A DNA stretch of 64,000 bases, taken from positions 1-64,000 of the forward strand of contig NZ_KB907470.1 of NCBI RefSeq assembly GCF_000382045.1. Direction: 5' to 3'. The stretch is from Variovorax atrisoli 110B (GTDB lineage Bacteria > Pseudomonadota > Gammaproteobacteria > Burkholderiales > Burkholderiaceae_C). The notes beneath the pieces were generated by a model. It ran no database searches. It had not been told where the DNA came from and saw only the letters and a list, made by a program, of their open reading frames with translations. The position numbers and the translations under genes were made by a program. This document shows positions 17,766 to 26,318 of the stretch, in pieces. How positions within the stretch are numbered: the first letter of the stretch is position 1; each line of letters starts with the position of its first letter.

Positions 17766-17774
17766 TTATCCACA
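17766..17774 (+). promoter_or_regulatory. Perfect DnaA box (TTATCCACA)
   Basis: This is an exact strong DnaA box, preceded by TTGTCAACAAAG, in the leader of the replication-restart gene priA. If PriA starts at the upstream GTG the box is inside the gene. If it starts at or after 17870 the box is in the leader, where DnaA could adjust priA expression. Confidence 0.6.
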
Positions 17775-17869
17775 GGAACTCTGGATGGGATCCAAAGCGC
17801 TGGAAAATCAACGACTTAAGTGGTCTTGCTCAAAGTCTCATTAACAAACCGCTCCAAGAAGGATCTCCC

Positions 17870-20032
17870 ATCTCCCCCGCCGGCCTGCCCCTCGACGACC
17901 GCGACCAGCCGACGAACGGCGCCCCCTCGGCACTGCCGTGGCGGCTCGACATCGCCGTGCAGACGCCCGCGCACGCCGCGCTCGGCGACCTGCTGAGCTA
18001 CGCGGGCGCCGAGCCGCTGCCGCCGGGCACGCTGGTGCGCGTTCCGCTGGGCAGGCGCGAGGTGCTGGGCGTGGTCTGGAACGAGCCGGTCTCGCTGGAA
18101 GGCACCGAGCCCGACATGGCGCTCAAGCCGGTAGGCGCGGCGCTCGACGCGCTGGCGCCGCTGGGCGAAGGCTGGCGCGACCTCGTGGCCTTCGCCGCGC
18201 GCTACTACCAGCGCTCGATCGGCGAAATCGCGCTCGCGGCCCTGCCGCCGCAGCTGCGCGACCTGTCGACCGCGCAGCTCGCACGCCGGCTCAAGCGCAA
18301 GAGCGCGGCCGGGCCGGTCGCGCAGACGGCCGAGTCGTCGAACCCGGTGGCGCTGAGCGCGGAGCAGGCGGCCGTGCTGGCTCGCATCGACGAGGGAACG
18401 GGCACTTTCCTGCTCGCCGGCAGCACCGGCAGCGGCAAGACCGAGGTCTACCTGCGCTGCGTGGCCGACCTGCTCGCGCGCGAGCCCGAGGCGCAGGCGC
18501 TGGTGATGGTGCCCGAGATCAACCTCACGCCGCAGCTCGAGGCCCGCTTCAAGGCGCGCTTCGGCGACGAGGCGGTGGTGTCCCTGCACAGCGGCATGAC
18601 CAACCCGCAGCGCCTGGCGAGCTGGCTGGCCGCGCACAGCGGTGCGGCGCGCATCGTGCTGGGCACGCGCATGGCGGTGTTCGCGTCGATCCCGGCGCTC
18701 AGGCTCATCGTGGTCGACGAGGAGCACGACCCCAGCTACAAGCAGCAGGAGGGCGCGCGCTATTCCGCACGCGACCTCGCCGTGTGGCGCGGCCAGCGCG
18801 AGAAGGCCAAGGTGATCCTGGGTTCGGCCACGCCTTCGCTCGAGAGCTGGCACCAGAGCCGCCCCGCCGAAGGCGAGGACCCGGGCGGTCGCTACGTGCG
18901 GCTGGCCATGCCCTCGCGCATCGGCGCGGGCGAGCTGCCCGCCGTGCGGCTGGTCGACATGAACCTGCAGCCGCCGAAGACGGTGATCTCGGGCGCGCTG
19001 CTCGACGCCATCGGCCAGCGCATCGCCCGCGGCGAGCAGAGCATGATCTTCCTCAACCGACGCGGCTATGCGCCGGTGCTGGCCTGCGGCGACTGCGGCT
19101 GGAAGAGCGAATGCCCGCACTGCAGCGCCTATCGCGTATTCCACAAGATCGACCGCACGCTGCGCTGCCACCACTGCGGCTTCACCGAGCGCGTGCCGCG
19201 CGCCTGCCCGGCCTGCGGCAATCCCGACATCGCACCGGTCGGCCGCGGCACCGAGCGGCTCGAGGAGCACCTGGCGGAGCTGTTCTCATCGGTGAAGCGG
19301 CCCGACGGCAGCGCGGTGCGCATCGCACGCATCGACGCCGACAGCACGAAGAAGCAGGGCGCGCTCGAATCGCAGCTCGCCGCCGTGCACGCGGGCGAGG
19401 TCGACGTGCTGGTGGGCACGCAGATGATCGCCAAGGGCCACGACTTCCGCCGCATCACGCTGGTGGCGGCGGTGAACCCCGACGGCGCGCTGTTCTCCAG
19501 CGACTTCCGCGCGCCGGAGCGGCTCTTCAGCCTGCTGATGCAGTCGGCCGGCCGCGCGGGCCGCGACGCCGCGTACCTCGCGGCGCAGGGCGCGACGGCC
19601 GAGATGTGGATCCAGACGCACCACGCGCAGCATCCGCTCTTCATGGCGCTGCGCAGGCACGACTACACCGCATTCGCCGCGCAGCAGCTCGACGAGCGCC
19701 ACGCCGCCGGCATGCCGCCCTTCGCCTTCCAGGCGCTGCTGCGGGCCGACGCGCGCGAGCAGTCGGTGGCACAGGGTTTCCTGAACACGGCGGCCGACCA
19801 GGCCGAGTCGCTGCCGGGCGCCGACATCGTCACGCGCTACCCGGCGGTGCCGCTGGCGATCCAGCGCGTGGCGAACGTGGAGCGTGCGCAGATGCTGATC
19901 GAGAGCCCCTCGCGCGCCGCGCTGCAGAAGCTGCTTGCGGCATGGCAGCCGCTGCTGCACGAACTGCGGCGCACGCCCGAGGGCAAGGGGGTGATCCGCT
20001 GGCTGATCGACGTCGATCCGCACAGCATCTGA
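17870..20032 (+). CDS. priA: Primosomal protein N' (replication restart helicase PriA)
   Basis: PriA rebuilds stalled replication forks as a 3'-5' helicase. The N-terminal DNA-binding domain begins RLDIAVQTPAH. The helicase core shows Walker A GSTGSGKTE and the DEEH box. A zinc region carries eight cysteines in four CxxC pairs (from CGDCGW to CPACG), and NPDGALFSSDFRAPER closes the core. The start is odd. No ATG exists near the family's N-terminus. A good GAAGGA sits 7 nt before an in-frame ATC at 17870, used here. Other options are GTG at 17741 (43 more residues), CTG at 17933 (exact family length, no ribosome site) and GTG at 17957. Identity is certain, but the start is not. Confidence 0.93.
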   Translation: MSPAGLPLDDRDQPTNGAPSALPWRLDIAVQTPAHAALGDLLSYAGAEPLPPGTLVRVPLGRREVLGVVWNEPVSLEGTEPDMALKPVGAALDALAPLGEGWRDLVAFAARYYQRSIGEIALAALPPQLRDLSTAQLARRLKRKSAAGPVAQTAESSNPVALSAEQAAVLARIDEGTGTFLLAGSTGSGKTEVYLRCVADLLAREPEAQALVMVPEINLTPQLEARFKARFGDEAVVSLHSGMTNPQRLASWLAAHSGAARIVLGTRMAVFASIPALRLIVVDEEHDPSYKQQEGARYSARDLAVWRGQREKAKVILGSATPSLESWHQSRPAEGEDPGGRYVRLAMPSRIGAGELPAVRLVDMNLQPPKTVISGALLDAIGQRIARGEQSMIFLNRRGYAPVLACGDCGWKSECPHCSAYRVFHKIDRTLRCHHCGFTERVPRACPACGNPDIAPVGRGTERLEEHLAELFSSVKRPDGSAVRIARIDADSTKKQGALESQLAAVHAGEVDVLVGTQMIAKGHDFRRITLVAAVNPDGALFSSDFRAPERLFSLLMQSAGRAGRDAAYLAAQGATAEMWIQTHHAQHPLFMALRRHDYTAFAAQQLDERHAAGMPPFAFQALLRADAREQSVAQGFLNTAADQAESLPGADIVTRYPAVPLAIQRVANVERAQMLIESPSRAALQKLLAAWQPLLHELRRTPEGKGVIRWLIDVDPHSI

Positions 20033-20067
20033 CGTCGGCGGCGGCCGCAGGCCCTGAGACCGCGGTT

Positions 20068-20289
20068 TCAGTGGTAGCCGGTCGGCTCCTTGCCCATGTC
20101 GACATAGCGCAGTTCGTCGTGCCTGCGCCGCGCGACGCCCACCGGCCATGCGAACACCACGAGGCTCAGCGCGGCGAGCGCGATCGCGGTGGCGGTGCCG
20201 AACTTGCCGGCATGCCAGAACCAGCCGACGGCCGAGAGCCAGGCCAGCCACAGAAGGATGCGAACCAGAATTGCCATCGCGCGCCCCAT
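20068..20289 (-). CDS. Small two-segment membrane protein
   Basis: The product is 73 aa. Two hydrophobic stretches (about 5-25 and 31-51) are joined by a short loop with a Trp-rich segment (WLSAVGWFW). The C-terminal tail is basic then polar (ARRRHDELRYVDMGKEPTGYH). It fits a small inner-membrane protein with both ends inside. I do not recognise the family. The first ATG (20289) or a second one four codons later could be used. It is convergent with priA, with a gap of 35 bp. Confidence 0.65.
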   Translation of the reverse strand: MGRAMAILVRILLWLAWLSAVGWFWHAGKFGTATAIALAALSLVVFAWPVGVARRRHDELRYVDMGKEPTGYH

Positions 20290-20513
20290 TCACATCTTTG
20301 ACTTGTGAACACTGTAGCAGCGCATCTGCAAACCCAAGCATTCATCTGAAGTGGTAGCCGACAGCTATGCCTTACGGCATGCCCAGGATTACCGAAAATA
20401 TGTGAAAAATAAGTTGACGGCGCTCGCTGCGCTGCACAAGCTGTAAAGACGCGAACCCGCCGCGGATCGCGAACTCCAAACTGCCTCGCTACTGGTCGCA
20501 AAGGTAGGTCACC

Positions 20514-21227
20514 GTGAAACCGCCGTCTCTTCGTGGTTGGTCCCTCTCGCTGGCATCGGGCCCCTCCGGCCTCGTGGGCCTCATGGGCCTCGCTCTTGCC
20601 CTCGCCGCGCCGCCCGCCGCTGCGGCCGAACTGGAACTTCAGGGCAGCCGGCTCGTGGTGTCGGGCATGCTCGACGGCAGCGCGATCAAGGAATTCACCG
20701 ACCGCCTGACCAGCGGAACGGTCCACACCGTGGTCTTCGAGGACTCCTTCGGCGGCACCGCCGATGCGGCCGGCGCCTTTGCCGACGCGATCCGCGCGAG
20801 CGGCGTGCAGACCGAAGTGCGCGGCCAGTGCATGGCAGCCTGCGCCTACGCCTTCCTGGCCGGCAAGACCCATCGCTTCGGCTACGGCCCGCAGGTCAAC
20901 GGCATCCTGCTTCCGGTGGCGCAGCGCCCCACCGCCGCCGAGCTGGCCGTGCGCTGGCGCGGCGACGAGGCCCACAAGACGCTGGCCGAATTCACGCCCA
21001 CCTCGGCCGTTGCCAAGCCCATCGAGACCAGCGCGGCGCCTTCTGCAACGGGGGACGCCAAGGACAACTGGCAGCCCGACCACGGCGTGCTCTTCACCGC
21101 GAGTCCCACCCTCTTCGGCCGCATCTACAACACCTACTACTGCGACGGCACGCAGGGCCGCGACTTCTCGAAGTGCGAGCGCCTGGCCGATGCCGATCCG
21201 TTCAAGCTCGGCGTGCTAACTCCGTAG
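20514..21227 (+). CDS. Secreted COG3904-like protein, ClpP/crotonase-fold remnant
   Basis: The product is 237 aa with a GTG start (20514) behind GGTAGG. A signal peptide ends around AAA-AEL (residue 41). The body has the ordered motifs LDGSAIKEF, DSFGGTADAAGAFADAIRASG and TEVRGQCMAACAYAFLAG, which match the COG3904-type periplasmic proteins whose fold resembles ClpP. The usual nucleophile Ser of the SACA motif is Ala here (MAACAY), so peptidase activity is doubtful. Its 3' end overlaps the stop of the convergent AEC gene by 12 bp. Its role is unknown. Confidence 0.8.
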   Translation: MKPPSLRGWSLSLASGPSGLVGLMGLALALAAPPAAAAELELQGSRLVVSGMLDGSAIKEFTDRLTSGTVHTVVFEDSFGGTADAAGAFADAIRASGVQTEVRGQCMAACAYAFLAGKTHRFGYGPQVNGILLPVAQRPTAAELAVRWRGDEAHKTLAEFTPTSAVAKPIETSAAPSATGDAKDNWQPDHGVLFTASPTLFGRIYNTYYCDGTQGRDFSKCERLADADPFKLGVLTP

Positions 21228-22277
21228 CGCGCTCACTGCCAGGGGAAAGCTCAGGAAGGCGATCACCGTCGTCCACAGGATGATGCGGGCGATGCGCCCG
21301 TTGTCCGCGCCGAAGCGCTCTGCCAGCATCGACACGTTGCTCGCGCTCGGCAGTGCCGCCACCAGCACGATGGCGACGAGTGCCGCGTGCGACAGCGGCA
21401 GCCCCAGCGCGATGGCGCCCCGCCCCAGCCCCCAGACCAGCAGCGGATGCACGATGAGCTTCACCGCCACCACCGGCAGCACGTCGCTCCACGGCGCCCT
21501 GGCCGCCAGCATGCGGCCGGTGGCGCCCATGGCCTCGGCCACGGCCGCGCTCGCGTCGTGCTCGCGCGCCAGCAGCGCCGAGCGGGCCAGCACCGCGCCG
21601 ATGGTGAAGAGCGCCACCGGCGAGGCCGCGTCGGCCAGCATGGCCACGGTCCGCTCGACGGGGCCCGGCAGCGTCCAGCGCGCGGCCGACAGCAGCACGC
21701 CCAGCAGGATCGACCACGGCATCGGGTTGACCACGATGCCGCGCAGCGCCTTGCGCGCCGCCAGCATGGCACCGTGCCGCCCGGCCTCCCCGGCCCCGTC
21801 GAGCCGCGATAGCGCGATGCACAGCGAGGAAGTGACGACCAGGTCGAACGCGATCGTGATGATGATCGGCCCCGCCGCCTGGGCGCCGAGGATGGCCACC
21901 AGCAGCGGCACGCCCATGAAGCCGGTGTTCGGGAACGCGGCCACCAGCGCGCCGAAGGCGGCGTCGTTCCAGCCCACGCGCGCATTCCGCGTGAAGGCCA
22001 CCACGCCCGCCACCACCGCCAGCGCGCAGATGCCCCAAACCAGTGCGACGCTGCCGTCCAGCAGCTGACCGATGGGCGTGCCGGCCCCGAAGCGCAGCAG
22101 CATGCACGGCAGCGCGAAATACAGCACGAAGGTGTTGAGGCCGGGAATGGCGTCCAGCGGCAGGATGCGGGCGCGCGCCGCGCCGTAGCCGGCCGCGATC
22201 AGCGCGAAGAAAGGGAAAGTAACAAGGAATACAGCCAGCACACCCCATTGTCGTTGCCTGCTGCCGGGGGGATGCAT
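21216..22277 (-). CDS. AEC-family (auxin efflux carrier-like) transporter
   Basis: The product is 353 aa with about ten membrane segments in two five-helix halves. AFPNTGFMGVPLL is the conserved helix-break motif of the AEC family, and LPSASNVSMLAERFG is its second-half counterpart. Bacterial members export or import small organic anions such as malonate or malate, but the substrate is not predictable here. The ATG at 22277 gives a 10-residue lead before the first helix. A GTG at about 22242 would start the helix directly. It is divergent from rep across 121 bp. Confidence 0.9.
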   Translation of the reverse strand: MHPPGSRQRQWGVLAVFLVTFPFFALIAAGYGAARARILPLDAIPGLNTFVLYFALPCMLLRFGAGTPIGQLLDGSVALVWGICALAVVAGVVAFTRNARVGWNDAAFGALVAAFPNTGFMGVPLLVAILGAQAAGPIIITIAFDLVVTSSLCIALSRLDGAGEAGRHGAMLAARKALRGIVVNPMPWSILLGVLLSAARWTLPGPVERTVAMLADAASPVALFTIGAVLARSALLAREHDASAAVAEAMGATGRMLAARAPWSDVLPVVAVKLIVHPLLVWGLGRGAIALGLPLSHAALVAIVLVAALPSASNVSMLAERFGADNGRIARIILWTTVIAFLSFPLAVSALRS

Positions 22278-22398
22278 CGGCGTTGCGCGCCTACAGCCGC
22301 GAAAGCGCCGGCCCCGTATCATTGCCCGCTTTGCGCCGGCCGTTCCCCACGGCGTTTGCGGCGGCAGTTTCCGGCTTCCTCGGTTCTCTTTTCCTCCC

Positions 22399-24507
22399 AT
22401 GTCCCACGGTCTCAATCCCGCACAGCTCGAAGCGGTCAACTACATGAGCGGTCCCTGCCTGGTGCTCGCCGGCGCGGGCTCGGGCAAGACGCGAGTGATC
22501 ACCCACAAGATCGGCCGGCTGATCCAGTCGGGCATCGAGCCGCAGCGCATCGCGGCCATCACCTTCACCAACAAGGCCGCCGCCGAGATGCGCGAGCGCG
22601 CGAAAGACCTCATCGGCAAGGACGCGCGCAAGGTGGTGGTGTGCACCTTCCACGCGCTGGGCGTGCGCATGATGCGCGAGGACGGCAGCGTGCTCGGCCT
22701 GAAGAACGCGTTCAGCATCCTCGATGCCGACGACGTGACCAAGATCCTGAAGGACGCCGGCGGCACCACCGACGCGGCCACCGCCCGCATCTGGCAGTGG
22801 ACCATCAGCAAGTGGAAGAACATGGGCCTGAACGCCGCGCAGGCCGAGGCCCAGGCGGCCGACGACAACGAGCGCATCACCGCGAAGATCATGGCGCGCT
22901 ACGAGGAGCGCCTGCTGGCCTACCAGAGCGTGGACTTCGACGACCTCATCGGCATGCCGCTGAAGCTGCTGTACGAGTTCCCTGAAGTACGCGCCAAGTG
23001 GCAGGCGAAGATGGGCCACATCCTCGTCGACGAATATCAGGACACCAACGCCACGCAGTACGACGTGCTCAAGGCCCTGGCCGGCGAGCGCGGCCACTTC
23101 ACCGCGGTGGGCGACGACGACCAGTCCATCTACGGCTGGCGCGGCGCCACGCTGGACAACCTGCGCAAGCTGCCGGTCGACTATCCGAAGCTCAAGGTCA
23201 TCAAGCTGGAGCAGAACTACCGCTCCACCAGCGCCATCCTGCGCGCGGCCAACAACGTGATCGGGCCGAACCCGAAGCTCTTTCCGAAGACGCTGTTCTC
23301 CGAACTCGGCGAAGGCGAGCCGGTGCGCATCGTCGATGCCGACAACGAGGCGCACGAGGCCGAGCGCGCGGTGGCTCGCATCATCAGCATCCGCGCGGGC
23401 GAGGCCACCACGCAGGGCAAGCAGTACAAGGAGTACCGCGACTTCGCCATCCTCTACCGCGCCAACCACCAGGCGCGCGTGTTCGAGCAGGCGCTGCGCA
23501 AGGCGCAGATCCCGTACAAGGTCTCCGGCGGCCAGAGCTTCTTCGACCGCGCCGAGATCAAGGACCTGTGCGGCTGGTTCCGCCTGTGGGTCAACAACGA
23601 CGACGACCCGGCGTTCCTGCGCGCCATCACCACGCCCAAGCGCGGCATCGGCCACACCACGCTCGCCAGCCTCGGCACCTTCGCTAGCCAGTACAAGCTG
23701 AGCCTGTTCGAGGCGCTCTTCAGCCCGTCGCTGCCCAGCGTGCTGCCCAAGCGCACGCTCGAGGGCATCCACGAGTTCGGCCGCTACATCAACGACCTCG
23801 AATACCGTGCGCGCCGCACCATGGGCGCCGAGGACTCGCGCACCTTCATGCTCGACTGGCTCAAGGAGATCGAGTACGAGAAGCACCTCTACGACGGCGA
23901 GGACAGCGAGGCCGCCGCGGCCTCGCGCTGGACCAACGTGCTGGAGTTCGTCGACTGGATGTCGCAGCGCGCCGGCGGCACGCTCGACGACGCATCCGGC
24001 GCCGACAGCGGTGGCATCGAGAGCGAGCGCAAGAGCCTGCTCGAGGTGGCGCAGACGATCTCGCTGCTGTCCACTATCAGCGAGCGCGAGCAGGACCAGG
24101 ACGTGGTCACGCTCTCCACGCTGCATGCCTCCAAGGGCCTCGAGTGGCCGCACGTGATGCTCATCGGCGTGAGCGAGGGCCTGCTGCCCTTCAAGCTCGA
24201 CGACGACAACGGCCGCCAGCAGCAGGTCAGCGAAGACACGCTGCAGCGCCTGCAGGAAGAGCGCCGCCTGATGTACGTGGGCATCACGCGCGCGCAGCGC
24301 AGCCTGGCCGTGAGCTGGACCAAGAAGCGCAAGCAGGGCCGCGAGATGGTGCCCTGCGTGCCCAGCCGCTTCATCGCCGAGATGGGCCTGGACAAGGCCA
24401 CCACCAGGGAAGACCCGCGCGAGAAGCTCAAGGCGCTGCGCGCCGAGTTCGCGCGCAAGGCGCAGGACAGCGCGGCGAAGGCGGCAGCGGCCGCCTCGGC
24501 GCCATGA
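22399..24507 (+). CDS. rep: ATP-dependent DNA helicase Rep
   Basis: This 702-aa superfamily 1A helicase has a Q-motif start (LNPAQLEAVNY), Walker A AGAGSGKT (24-31), Walker B DEYQDT (Asp211), the motif III GDDDQSIYGWRGA, QNYRST, TLHASKGLEW (motif V) and ITRAQRSL (motif VI). It tracks E. coli Rep closely (SGGQSFFDRAEIKDL against SGGTSFFSRPEIKDL) rather than UvrD. Rep moves 3'-5' on single strands and clears proteins ahead of forks. The C-terminal tail is Lys/Ala-rich (about 680-702). The small lipoprotein gene follows, with a possible overlapping ATGA at the stop. Confidence 0.95.
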   Translation: MSHGLNPAQLEAVNYMSGPCLVLAGAGSGKTRVITHKIGRLIQSGIEPQRIAAITFTNKAAAEMRERAKDLIGKDARKVVVCTFHALGVRMMREDGSVLGLKNAFSILDADDVTKILKDAGGTTDAATARIWQWTISKWKNMGLNAAQAEAQAADDNERITAKIMARYEERLLAYQSVDFDDLIGMPLKLLYEFPEVRAKWQAKMGHILVDEYQDTNATQYDVLKALAGERGHFTAVGDDDQSIYGWRGATLDNLRKLPVDYPKLKVIKLEQNYRSTSAILRAANNVIGPNPKLFPKTLFSELGEGEPVRIVDADNEAHEAERAVARIISIRAGEATTQGKQYKEYRDFAILYRANHQARVFEQALRKAQIPYKVSGGQSFFDRAEIKDLCGWFRLWVNNDDDPAFLRAITTPKRGIGHTTLASLGTFASQYKLSLFEALFSPSLPSVLPKRTLEGIHEFGRYINDLEYRARRTMGAEDSRTFMLDWLKEIEYEKHLYDGEDSEAAAASRWTNVLEFVDWMSQRAGGTLDDASGADSGGIESERKSLLEVAQTISLLSTISEREQDQDVVTLSTLHASKGLEWPHVMLIGVSEGLLPFKLDDDNGRQQQVSEDTLQRLQEERRLMYVGITRAQRSLAVSWTKKRKQGREMVPCVPSRFIAEMGLDKATTREDPREKLKALRAEFARKAQDSAAKAAAAASAP

Positions 24508-24536
24508 GGACGACAGCGAGGACGACGACGAACACG

Positions 24537-25010
24537 ATGAAGAAGAAGACCACCGCGACCGGTGCGCTGCTCGCCGGCGCCATTGCCCTCCTTTCGGGCT
24601 GCGCCTCGATGAGAGGCGGCAACCCCGACTGCCCCACCGACGCGCGCGACCTGCCGCTGGAATCGCTCTACGGCAGCTGGGAAGCCCGCTTCGACAACCT
24701 GCCGGCCGTGGCCGTCGTGCAGCTCGGCAAGCACCCCGACTACGACGGCGTGCGCGGCACCATCACGCGCAACGGCGCCAACCCGGCGAAGGCCACGGTC
24801 GCGCAGCTCGCGGGCGACGTGGACGACGAAGGCGCGCTCTCCATCGACGAGTCGCAGGACGGGCGCGCCATCAGCGGCGTCTGGTCCGGCAAGCTGCAGG
24901 CCGGCTCGTGCGGCCGCGAATTCAGGGGCACCTGGCGCAATGCGGCCGACGAGAGCACGCACCCGTTCGTGCTCAGCAAGACAGTGGCACAGGAAGGAAA
25001 GAAGCCATGA
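24537..25010 (+). CDS. Putative lipoprotein
   Basis: The product is 157 aa. MKKKTTATGALLAGAIALLSGC is a clear lipoprotein signal with the lipidated Cys at residue 22. The mature part contains SLYGSWEARFDNLP, VQLGKHPDYDGVRGTI and ISGVWSGKLQAGSCGREFRGTW, which suggests a small beta-rich domain with Trp-containing repeats. I do not recognise the family. An in-frame ATG at 24504 overlaps the rep stop (ATGA) and would add 11 Thr/Arg residues. The ATG at 24537 gives a cleaner signal. It overlaps the pldA start by 4 bp, so the two are translationally coupled and may work together in the envelope. Confidence 0.78.
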   Translation: MKKKTTATGALLAGAIALLSGCASMRGGNPDCPTDARDLPLESLYGSWEARFDNLPAVAVVQLGKHPDYDGVRGTITRNGANPAKATVAQLAGDVDDEGALSIDESQDGRAISGVWSGKLQAGSCGREFRGTWRNAADESTHPFVLSKTVAQEGKKP

Positions 25011-26194
25011 CGAAGACGAAGAAGATCATCCCGCGGTCCCGATTCGGGTTCGGCACGCTCGCCGCCGTGGCGACCTGCCTGGGCGGTACGGCGGGCGCGT
25101 TGCACGCGCAGGCCGTGGACAAGCCCCCGAGCCCGCTGGCCGACTCGCAGCTCACCTGGCAGCAGTGCACCGCGCTCGGCGCCAACAACGAGGCCCGCCT
25201 GGCCTGCTTCGACCGCTGGGCGCAGCAGCAGACGCTGCCCGCCGCCGCGGTGCCGCCCGCCCCGCCGGTGCTCGCGAGCACGCAGCCGCCGGTGGACGGA
25301 TCGGTGCCCGCCACGCGCGTGGTCTCGGTGGCCACCACCGAGGGCTGCCGCGACCGCCAGTACTCGGCGCTCTCGCGCTTCTGGGAACTGGAGAACGCCA
25401 CCGACTGCGGCACCTTCGGCTTCCGCGGCTACCGTCCGCTGAACGTGTCGGTCTCGGCCGCCACCAAGAAGCCGGAGACGCCGACCTCGCCCTCGCCCGA
25501 CCACACCGCCGACCCCGTGGCCTACCAGGCCAACGAGATGCGCATCGGCCTGTCGGTGCGCACCAAGCTCGCGCAGGGCCTGCTCACGCAGAACGACCCG
25601 GTCAAGAAGGACTCGCTGTGGTTCGCCTACAGCCAGCAGTCGACCTGGCAGCTGTTCAACGGCTCCATCTCGCGGCCCTTCCGCACCACCGACCACGAGC
25701 CCGAGCTGATGTATGTCTACCCGGCCGACTTCAAGCTGCCGGGCGGCTGGCGCTGGCGCTATGCCGGCCTGGGCATCGTGCACCAGTCCAACGGGCAGAG
25801 CCTGCCGCTGTCGCGCAGCTGGAACCGCGTGTACCTGATGGGCGGCGCCGAGCTGGACGACCGCTTCACCATCACCGGCCGCATCTGGAAGCGCATCTCC
25901 GAAAGCGCCGCGAAGGACGACAACCCCGACATCGCCGACTACATCGGCCGCGCCGAGATCACCGGCCGCTGGAACCTCAACCGCGACAACCAGCTCGCCG
26001 TGACCGTGCGCAACAACCTGCGCGACAGCGGCCGCGGCTCGATCCGCCTCGAATGGCTTAAAGCCATCGGCGACCCGACCAAGAGCAACCTGCGCTTCCA
26101 CACGCAGCTGTTCTCGGGCTACGGCGACACGCTGGTGGACTACAACCGCAAGCGCACGGTGCTCAGCATCGGCCTCAGCCTCGTGGATTTCTAG
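25007..26194 (+). CDS. pldA: Outer-membrane phospholipase A (OMPLA)
   Basis: The product is 395 aa, longer than E. coli OMPLA because of an N-terminal extension (about 35-150). It has a signal peptide ending LHA-QA and a C-terminal 12-strand barrel ending in Phe. The catalytic His-Ser-Asn triad is clear: His259, Ser261 (HQSNGQS) and Asn273 (SRSWNR), spaced exactly as His142, Ser144 and Asn156 in E. coli. The calcium-ligand serine is also kept (Ser269). It hydrolyses outer-membrane phospholipids when lipid asymmetry is lost, as an active dimer with calcium. The ATG at 25007 has a strong AGGAAGGAAA and overlaps the lipoprotein stop by 4 bp. Confidence 0.96.
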   Translation: MTKTKKIIPRSRFGFGTLAAVATCLGGTAGALHAQAVDKPPSPLADSQLTWQQCTALGANNEARLACFDRWAQQQTLPAAAVPPAPPVLASTQPPVDGSVPATRVVSVATTEGCRDRQYSALSRFWELENATDCGTFGFRGYRPLNVSVSAATKKPETPTSPSPDHTADPVAYQANEMRIGLSVRTKLAQGLLTQNDPVKKDSLWFAYSQQSTWQLFNGSISRPFRTTDHEPELMYVYPADFKLPGGWRWRYAGLGIVHQSNGQSLPLSRSWNRVYLMGGAELDDRFTITGRIWKRISESAAKDDNPDIADYIGRAEITGRWNLNRDNQLAVTVRNNLRDSGRGSIRLEWLKAIGDPTKSNLRFHTQLFSGYGDTLVDYNRKRTVLSIGLSLVDF

Positions 26195-26235
26195 GCTCGC
26201 CCCCAGGCTTCGCGCACTTCGTGTCGCTTCGCCAA

Positions 26236-26287
26236 CCCCCTTCCGGGGGCAACACCTGCGGCCCGGCGAAGCCGGTTCCGCGGTGTT
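26236..26287. repeat. Tandem GC-rich hairpins between pldA and nadE, REP-like
   Basis: CCCCC-TTCC-GGGGG (26236-26249) is followed by a longer interrupted stem, AACACC-T-GCGG-C-CCGGC-GAA-GCCGG-TT-CCGC-GGTGTT (26251-26287). Two adjacent stems with a short spacer are the layout of REP/REPIN elements and can also end transcription. The surrounding 26195-26318 holds no gene. I associate this type of element with Comamonadaceae intergenic regions. Copy number elsewhere is not visible here. Confidence 0.55.
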
Positions 26288-26318
26288 CCACCGGAAGAAC
26301 TCAAGGAGAATTCGCCGT

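Larger units (their letters stand above)
17479..17869. other. AT-richer hemE-priA intergenic region
   Basis: No credible gene lies in this 391-bp stretch. Its base composition is clearly lower in GC than its flanks, above all at 17641-17700. It contains two perfect TTATNCACA DnaA boxes in the same orientation (17579-17587 and 17766-17774) and a repeated TTGTCAA heptamer near each (17545-17551 and 17754-17760). It may carry the priA promoter and a DnaA-responsive element. Confidence 0.6.
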
